Both the position numbers and the translations under genes were made by a program. From assembly GCA_031550975.1 (NCBI GenBank), contig JAVBOC010000003.1, positions 1-64,000 on the forward strand: a DNA stretch of 64,000 nucleotides, written 5' to 3'. Positions within the stretch are counted from its first letter, which is position 1. Every line of letters begins with the position of its first letter. The DNA comes from UBA947 sp031550975. GTDB lineage: Bacteria > Cyanobacteriota > Vampirovibrionia > Gastranaerophilales > Gastranaerophilaceae. Positions 58,994 through 64,000 of the stretch are shown piece by piece. The notes beneath the pieces are model-generated. The model had not been told where the DNA came from. It did not search any database and saw only the letters and a program-made list of their open reading frames with translations.

Positions 58994-59264
58994 TTTCTCT
59001 CCTTGTCATGAATTTATTTACCCTTAGCGCCTGTGCAATCATAGATTGCTTCACTCAATCCGCTTGTGCTTCTGTCGTAACGGCGCTTCGTTATGTTCGC
59101 CCTGCTCATTTTGCTGTTCGCAAAACGACTCCGGCTCACATCGGCTTACGCCTATTGTAACAAAAAATTAAAATAATTAAAGTTTTAGTTAGTCATGTCC
59201 GTACTAAATATTTAGAGGTAAATATTTAATTTACTTCCAACCGCAAGGTTAACTCAAAAACAAT
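58994..59264. other. Intergenic stretch upstream of thiC
   Basis: No TPP-riboswitch conserved boxes are found on the minus strand. About 59020-59160 is GC-richer than its surroundings and holds imperfect inverted words (GCAATCATAGATTGC near 59036), possibly a decayed repeat. The rest is AT-rich with no further signal. Confidence 0.5.
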
Positions 59265-59495
59265 ATGTGGTGTTTTAAAAACAAAACATGTGAAGAAACA
59301 GTGGAACAATGCAAATATAGGGCGAAAAACTTAGTTGAAGGAGTGGAACAAATGTTCAATAGTAATGATAACGAATTTGAAGTTATGAAATTAATCCAAG
59401 AATATGAAATGATTGCGCAAACAATAGATTGCGAATTAGACGGTTATTGCGAGCATATGAAGGGCATTTTTATGTCCACTTCAGGGATTAACTAA
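59265..59495 (+). CDS. Possible small Cys-containing protein, unknown
   Basis: A 76-residue frame with five cysteines (in FKNKTCEE, EQCKYR, IDCELDGYCEH) and helical, acidic character. The ribosome site is only a distant CAAGG. No family is recognised. It lies on the same strand 73 bp before the flavoprotein disulfide reductase gene. It may be genuine given its composition, but the start signals are weak. Confidence 0.45.
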   Translation: MWCFKNKTCEETVEQCKYRAKNLVEGVEQMFNSNDNEFEVMKLIQEYEMIAQTIDCELDGYCEHMKGIFMSTSGIN

Positions 59496-59556
59496 ATCCC
59501 TTAATTTGCTCCAATGATTAGGCAAAGAGAGTAATGTCATTTTTTTTGTTGCCAGT

Positions 59557-59562
59557 TATATT
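59557..59562 (+). promoter_or_regulatory. TATATT 6 nt before the start at 59569
   Basis: TATATT, GGTAGC, ATG: leaderless geometry, no Shine-Dalgarno. Confidence 0.5.
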
Positions 59563-59568
59563 GGTAGC

Positions 59569-60939
59569 ATGAAATTAGTTATATTAGGTGGGGTTGCTGC
59601 AGGGGCTAAAGCTGCTGCCAAAGCGCGCAGGCTCATGCCGGATGCAGAAATTAATATATATACAGACGACACGCATGTTTCATACTCAGCGTGCGGATTG
59701 GCATATTATATTGAGGGTAACTTTGAAGATTACCACATGTTGTTAGTTCGATCGCCGGAAGAATTTGAGGCACAAGGGATTCACGTGCATCTGCAGCATC
59801 GTGCCGTAAAAATTATGCCCAATAGCAAACAGGTTTTGATATTTAATCAGGCAGACCAAAAAGGATTTTTGGTGGATTATGATAAATTAATAGTAGCCGT
59901 AGGCGCTCGCCCGATTATCCCGCCAATTCCCAATATAAATTTGGATAATATTTATACTTTAAGAAAAATAGAAGACGGCATTGCTATAAGAGACAAGGTT
60001 TTGAACTCAAAAAATGCAGTCATCATCGGTGGCGGTTATATTGGACTTGAACTTTTAGAAGCCTTCACACGACGGGGTGTGCATACAGTTTTACTGGAAT
60101 ATACTGATCATATTATGCCAATGTTTGACACGGAAGTGTCTGACTTGATTAAAGAACAATTGATGAGTGTCGCTAACGGCCGATATGAAATTTACACATC
60201 AGAAATTATTTCAGAATTTTCCGGCGATAATAACGGAGTAAGACTTGTTAGAACCACATCAGGGAAAGAAATTCCGGCTGATTTTGTGGTGCTCTGCACA
60301 GGCGCAAAGCCGAATACTGAAATAGCAATTGATGCTGGGATAGCAATAGGTGAAACAGGCGCTATAAATGTCAATTCGAAGATGGAAACAAACATTGCTG
60401 ATATTTACGCGGCCGGAGATTGTGTTGAAGTTCCATTAGTCATGACAGGGACAAAAATTTGGATGCCTCTTGGTTCGCACGCTAACAAGGAAGGGCGTTG
60501 TGCAGCCATGAACGCCTGCGGGTTTGAAGACAGATTTCCAGGGATTCTTGCTTCGGCAGTTGTGCGTTGCTTGGATTTAACTATGTCAAGAACAGGTTTA
60601 ACAGAAAATTGGGCGCGTGCAGCTGGTTATGAGCCTGTTAGCGCGACTGTAACCAAAAATGACAAGGTTGGTTATATGCCAAATGTGAACAATATTACGA
60701 TTAAACTTATAGCAGACAGCAAAACAGGCTTGCTCTTAGGCGGTCAAGCGATTGGTACGGGCGATGCTGACAAGCGTATAAACGTTTTCGCTGCTGCATT
60801 GTTAGGTAAACTTACAGTTAGTGACTTCATAGCAAATGACTTGACCTATGCGCCGCCGTTTTCGCCAACAATTGACCCGCTGTTAAATGCAGCTCAGATT
60901 TTAGCAAGTAAAATTAGTCGTAAATCACAAAATCCTTAG
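59569..60939 (+). CDS. CoA-disulfide reductase / NADH oxidase family flavoprotein
   Basis: A 456-residue FAD and NAD(P)H enzyme of the single-cysteine class. The FAD motif GGVAAGAKAAAKAR is at 7-20, the redox cysteine in SYSACGLAYYIEG (C42), the NAD motif GGGYIGLELLEAF (about 153-165), and the second FAD motif IYAAGDCVEV (about 281-290). Reduction of CoA disulfide, polysulfide or O2 all occur in this family, so the substrate is open. It would fit oxygen or disulfide defence in an anaerobe that also has gshB. It converges on the next flavoprotein gene, 1 bp apart. Confidence 0.87.
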   Translation: MKLVILGGVAAGAKAAAKARRLMPDAEINIYTDDTHVSYSACGLAYYIEGNFEDYHMLLVRSPEEFEAQGIHVHLQHRAVKIMPNSKQVLIFNQADQKGFLVDYDKLIVAVGARPIIPPIPNINLDNIYTLRKIEDGIAIRDKVLNSKNAVIIGGGYIGLELLEAFTRRGVHTVLLEYTDHIMPMFDTEVSDLIKEQLMSVANGRYEIYTSEIISEFSGDNNGVRLVRTTSGKEIPADFVVLCTGAKPNTEIAIDAGIAIGETGAINVNSKMETNIADIYAAGDCVEVPLVMTGTKIWMPLGSHANKEGRCAAMNACGFEDRFPGILASAVVRCLDLTMSRTGLTENWARAAGYEPVSATVTKNDKVGYMPNVNNITIKLIADSKTGLLLGGQAIGTGDADKRINVFAAALLGKLTVSDFIANDLTYAPPFSPTIDPLLNAAQILASKISRKSQNP

Positions 60940-60940
60940 T

Positions 60941-62209
60941 TTATATAATACCTGCAATGTACTTTGCAACCCCTTCACCCATTGAAAAACAGCTTGGCTG
61001 AACGCGCAATGCCGCTTGGGCTTTGAAATCTGCCGACAAGCAGCGGCCTGCGACAAAAAAGTTGTCAAAATCCGCCGACATAAGGCTCTCTAGCGGTAAA
61101 TAATATTCACCTGTATGTTCCAATGTGGAAGAATCTTTTTCACCCCCGTGAATATCAACCGGATAATCGGCTGCTACAACAATATTTTCAAATTTTTTGC
61201 CTGATTTTAGGTCATCATAAGTATAAACATATTTGCCTTTGATTCTGTGCGAAACCCTTACCCCAAGCTCGTCTACAATCTTTGATACTTTGGCATTTTC
61301 GAACCCCGGGAAGTATTCTACGCAGAAATTTGCAATCCTTTTAATGCTCTCTCTTAATCTGCTGACAAGCTTTTGAACTGCTTCTTCATCTTCTAAATCA
61401 GTGATTCCGACCTCTCTTGGGCAGTTAAAAGCAATCCCCGAAGGCATTCCAGCTATAGAAAACACTTGAAAGTAGTTCCTGTCAGTGTCTTCAAGTATTC
61501 CTTTAGCTACAGCATCATCAAACAGTGGCTTTAGAGCCCATTCAGAGCCTGTATCCCAGGTATAAGATGTAGAAAGGTGCGTAACACCGTCTATAATCTC
61601 TACAGTTGTTACTTCTCTGTCACTATCATAGTCTAAAAGCCACTTGCCAAAGGCTTTAACGTCTACTCCATCCATTATAAACCTTAAACTGCAAGGCTGT
61701 CGTTCATCTGGCTTATCCAAAAACTCACAACTGCTTAGTTTTCCAACATCACAATTTCCTGTCGCATCAATTATGTATCTCGAAACGATAGGTGCCGATA
61801 ATTTTTTTAAGTCTTCTTCTATCGTTTCGGTATATACGGATAATATTTTTCTGTCATTTTTGTCGACTTTCATAACCTTGGCATTAAAAATTACATTTAC
61901 ACCTGCTTTTTTCATCAATGTATTTAGAGCGTCTTTTGTAAGCTCAGGATTGAACCAACCTGGATTATCCTGATAGGTTATTTGACCGCCAAGCCCGCGC
62001 AATTCGGTGCAAAGAGCCTCAAAAAACTCCGTATTTATTTGGTTTTTACCGGCTTTCATTGCCGGAATCACAAGTGCTGCCGTAATTGTGCCGCCAAGAT
62101 AACTGTTTTTTTCAATAAGAAGTGTTTTTAGCCCGAGCCTGCCCGCAGTATAAGCTGCTGCACATCCTGCAGTTCCGCCGCCAACAACAATTACGTCATA
62201 ACTGCTCAT
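60941..62209 (-). CDS. FAD-dependent oxidoreductase (FAD_oxidored/PF12831-like)
   Basis: A 422-residue flavoprotein. The dinucleotide-binding motif is VVGGGTAGCAAAYTAGRLG (7-25), with LIEKNSYLGGTITAALVIPA following and a second FAD contact FFVAGRCLSADFKAQAALRV near the C-terminus (about 384-403). The reaction is not known; this family is often found by itself. Its start overlaps the end of the mnmD-like gene by 14 nt, with GGAGG before the ATG, so the two are co-translated. This arrangement is discussed in the findings because MnmC combines a methyltransferase with an FAD oxidase. Confidence 0.8.
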   Translation of the reverse strand: MSSYDVIVVGGGTAGCAAAYTAGRLGLKTLLIEKNSYLGGTITAALVIPAMKAGKNQINTEFFEALCTELRGLGGQITYQDNPGWFNPELTKDALNTLMKKAGVNVIFNAKVMKVDKNDRKILSVYTETIEEDLKKLSAPIVSRYIIDATGNCDVGKLSSCEFLDKPDERQPCSLRFIMDGVDVKAFGKWLLDYDSDREVTTVEIIDGVTHLSTSYTWDTGSEWALKPLFDDAVAKGILEDTDRNYFQVFSIAGMPSGIAFNCPREVGITDLEDEEAVQKLVSRLRESIKRIANFCVEYFPGFENAKVSKIVDELGVRVSHRIKGKYVYTYDDLKSGKKFENIVVAADYPVDIHGGEKDSSTLEHTGEYYLPLESLMSADFDNFFVAGRCLSADFKAQAALRVQPSCFSMGEGVAKYIAGII

Positions 62210-63386
62210 TGGAATGCCCTCCTTTGTTTGCCCCTTTAATATATTTAGAACTTGATATCAAGCCACTATTTTTAACATCCATTGAATGGCGCTCAATTAT
62301 CGCCTCATTAGAGGCGTTTAAATTTTCATCGCGATAAATAACACCTGCTTTAGTATTAAGGAGCCCTAAATCGTATTCTGAAAGGGGCGTTTTTATAAGC
62401 TCAGGATTCTTGACAGCGACTGTGCCGATTTGTTTGCCATTTTTTGTGGTTTTGCCTACACAGAATCCCGCCTGCAAAAAAGCATTTCTGACGTTTGCAG
62501 CATTGGAGTAGGTCAGGATTATTCCGTTCTCATCTAAACGCTCATGAAGCAGCCTAAAAAAATCAACAGTCCATAAGCAAGGACATTTAGTGGGTGAAAA
62601 TGCGTCCAAAAATATATAGTCATATTTAGTATCAGGCGAAATTTCGTTTAAAATGGCGGTTCTGGCGTCTATTATATGTGGCCTAAAAGTTATTTTACTA
62701 TCTTTTGTGGTTTTCAAGGCGTTTTTATAGCATTTAGTTATATTCCGATAATATATATTATGTAAAAAGTGCTTTATTTTACCCTTCGGGGTGTTAGAAT
62801 ACCCCTTTTTTGTCAAGAAATCGCATAGATTTATCATATAAGGGTCGAAATATTGAGGCGAGTTTATTTTGTTTATAAAATCTGATGCTTCAGTTGATGA
62901 CTTGTTAGAATTTAAGAGCGAAATTAACAAGATTACATTCACTTCTTGTTTTAGTTTATATCGAGATTGTGTCTTAAGCTTTGATATTTTTTCTATCTTT
63001 TCATGTTGAGGTAATTTTTCTTGTTTATAGAAAAATTTATTTTTATTCTCCCTCACAAAAAATGGGGAAAGTTCGAGCAAAATCTTATCGGTATCTATCG
63101 CGTCGATATTCAAGTTTAAGGAAGGATTTTTTTCATGAAATTTTTCTTCTAAAAAATAATTTAAAAAACTTTTTGTGTTGTATCCGATTCCAAAACAAAT
63201 ATCTAAAACATTGAGCGAAGTTTTGTTGTTCTCGCAGGTAAAATGTCTTTCTATATCTGCCGGCAGAATAAACTTCTCATAAGCCTCTGTTAAAGCGCCA
63301 TAAGTAGAGTGATATATGTCATCAGCAGACGGGCTAAAAAGCCCTACAGAGCCGTCGTTAGTGAAATACGCGTTCAATTCATACAT
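62196..63386 (-). CDS. mnmD: MnmD-like tRNA 5-methylaminomethyl-2-thiouridine methyltransferase domain protein
   Basis: This 396-residue protein contains the methyltransferase half of MnmC, which completes mnm5(s2)U at the tRNA wobble position. N-terminal landmarks are NDGSVGLFSPSADDIYHSTY and the SAM motif LDICFGIGYNTKSF (about 59-72); then DYIFLDAFSPTKCPCLWTVD (about 252-271) and ILTYSNAANVRNAFLQAGF. About 110-130 residues of Lys/Asn-rich sequence are inserted between the SAM strand 2 (IDAIDTD) and HIIDARTAI, and about 60 residues are added at the C-terminus. The ATG at 63386 follows TATAAT by 6 nt; longer starts have no signals. Confidence 0.8.
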   Translation of the reverse strand: MYELNAYFTNDGSVGLFSPSADDIYHSTYGALTEAYEKFILPADIERHFTCENNKTSLNVLDICFGIGYNTKSFLNYFLEEKFHEKNPSLNLNIDAIDTDKILLELSPFFVRENKNKFFYKQEKLPQHEKIEKISKLKTQSRYKLKQEVNVILLISLLNSNKSSTEASDFINKINSPQYFDPYMINLCDFLTKKGYSNTPKGKIKHFLHNIYYRNITKCYKNALKTTKDSKITFRPHIIDARTAILNEISPDTKYDYIFLDAFSPTKCPCLWTVDFFRLLHERLDENGIILTYSNAANVRNAFLQAGFCVGKTTKNGKQIGTVAVKNPELIKTPLSEYDLGLLNTKAGVIYRDENLNASNEAIIERHSMDVKNSGLISSSKYIKGANKGGHSNEQL

Positions 63387-63392
63387 TCTAAC

Positions 63393-63421
63393 ATTATATT
63401 TCGCCCCTAAAAATAGGTCAA
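63393..63421 (-). promoter_or_regulatory. Consensus sigma-70 promoter with leaderless geometry before mnmD
   Basis: On the minus strand TTGACC (63421-63416), a 17-bp spacer, TATAAT (63398-63393), 6 nt, ATG at 63386. Best single promoter in the window; transcription should begin at or within a base or two of the start codon. Confidence 0.75.
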
Positions 63422-63476
63422 AAGTGTGTATTTTTGTGTGTTTTTGGTACAATATGGAAATACACGGAGGAAATAT

Positions 63477-64000
63477 ATGAAAGTAAGTGTGAAAGTACCC
63501 GCCACGTCGGCCAATATAGGGCCCGGTTTTGACTGTATGGGACTTGCATTGCCAATTTATAACACAATAACCTTAGAAGAAACAGTTTTACCAGGCACCG
63601 GAGTTGATATAAACATTGTTTCTGACGACCTTGATATGGATGAATTACCGCTTAACCAAATCCCGTTAGATGAAAACAGCATTGTTTACAAAGCAATTGA
63701 GGTACTTTACAACTCAATCGGACAAACTCCGAGCGAATTAAAAGTGACAATTCATACCGGAATTCCGCTCACACGCGGCTTGGGAAGCAGTTCATCTGTT
63801 ATTGTTGGCGGCTTAATGGCAGCAAACGAGCTCCTTGGAAGACCCGCTGATGAAGCGGCAATACTTTCTATAGCTTCTGAAATTGAAGGGCACCCTGATA
63901 ACGTTGTCCCTGCAATAGTTGGCGGACTTGTTATAGCCTCCCAAGAAGAAGATGGCAGCGTGGTTTGCAGACAAATCAATTGGCCGGACGAGTGGCAAAT
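63477..64000 (+). CDS. thrB: Homoserine kinase, partial: C-terminal part beyond the window edge
   Basis: ThrB phosphorylates homoserine on the way to threonine. The visible 174 residues show the GHMP-kinase N-terminus VKVPATSANIGPGFDCMGLA (5-24) and the ATP-binding loop PLTRGLGSSSSVIVGGLMAA (about 97-116), then EIEGHPDNVVPAIVGG, a ThrB hallmark. GGAGG lies 6 nt before the ATG. The gene diverges from mnmD with about 90 bp between starts. Confidence 0.93.
   Translation, partial: MKVSVKVPATSANIGPGFDCMGLALPIYNTITLEETVLPGTGVDINIVSDDLDMDELPLNQIPLDENSIVYKAIEVLYNSIGQTPSELKVTIHTGIPLTRGLGSSSSVIVGGLMAANELLGRPADEAAILSIASEIEGHPDNVVPAIVGGLVIASQEEDGSVVCRQINWPDEWQ

Noticed and set aside
59020..59160. Similarity of this GC-richer intergenic segment to 10190-10370
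   Set aside because: Only short GAGC/GCGAA words recur; I could not make an alignment good enough to call a repeat family.
58994..59264. Possible TPP riboswitch upstream of thiC
   Set aside because: The conserved CUGAGA and ACCUGAUC..GGAUAAUGCC-type boxes are not present on the minus strand here.

Overview
The window looks like a chromosome segment of an AT-rich, anaerobic, non-photosynthetic relative of the Cyanobacteria, most likely a gut Gastranaerophilales (Vampirovibrionia/Melainabacteria) genome. This is inference. It rests on a Tic20-like membrane protein, a RecG with a long N-terminal extension, full-length NifU plus NifS without other nif genes, decarboxylating GcvPB, and many lineage-restricted unknown proteins. 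There is no phage, IS element, CRISPR array or rRNA. The only RNA gene seen is tRNA-Leu(UAA).

Layout. 1-9.2 kb: end of gshB, UPF0173 hydrolase, ribD, a small unknown gene, dnaX, LD-carboxypeptidase, nifU-nifS and a secreted repeat protein. 9.2-15.2 kb: TPR proteins, a Gly/Met-rich unknown, two sugar ABC permeases and a tandem UspA protein. 15.3-24.6 kb, all on +: a sigma factor, gcvPB, a COG3580 activase-like protein, a membrane protein, miaA, an AsmA-type giant and two tandem paralogous small proteins. 24.7-27.3 kb: Tic20-like, TPR, rsfS, rpiB. 27.5-38.4 kb: three large modular proteins of unknown function that share domains with one another. 38.4-46.7 kb: recG with a CHASE2-cyclase; eda-kdgK-csaB; tRNA-Leu; patatin. 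46.8-54.2 kb: HEAT-like protein, a 670-residue axial-like protein, PLP decarboxylase, PilZ protein, and a truncated spc operon (rpsE-rpmD-rplO-secY). 54.3-64 kb: small unknowns, phosphohexomutase, a permease, thiC, two flavoproteins, an mnmD-like methyltransferase and the start of thrB.

Four patterns cross gene boundaries. (1) Many genes without a Shine-Dalgarno sequence have a TAnnnT hexamer exactly 6 nt before the start codon, which points to widespread leaderless transcription. (2) Small proteins scattered over the window share an N-terminal MR[IV]...NN...F leader, and several of their genes share an upstream box built on TAGCAAA. (3) The large unknown proteins share a paired TGTAAC-type element about 75-95 bp before their starts, which suggests one regulon. 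(4) Intergenic DNA carries palindromic dispersed repeats (one nested in another) and short 7- or 8-bp tandem tracts, one of them inside dnaX.

The strongest candidate for an undescribed system is the 27.5-38.4 kb locus together with the Gly/Met-rich protein at 10.5 kb and the axial-like protein at 47-49 kb, linked by the shared upstream element. Their function is not recognisable from sequence.
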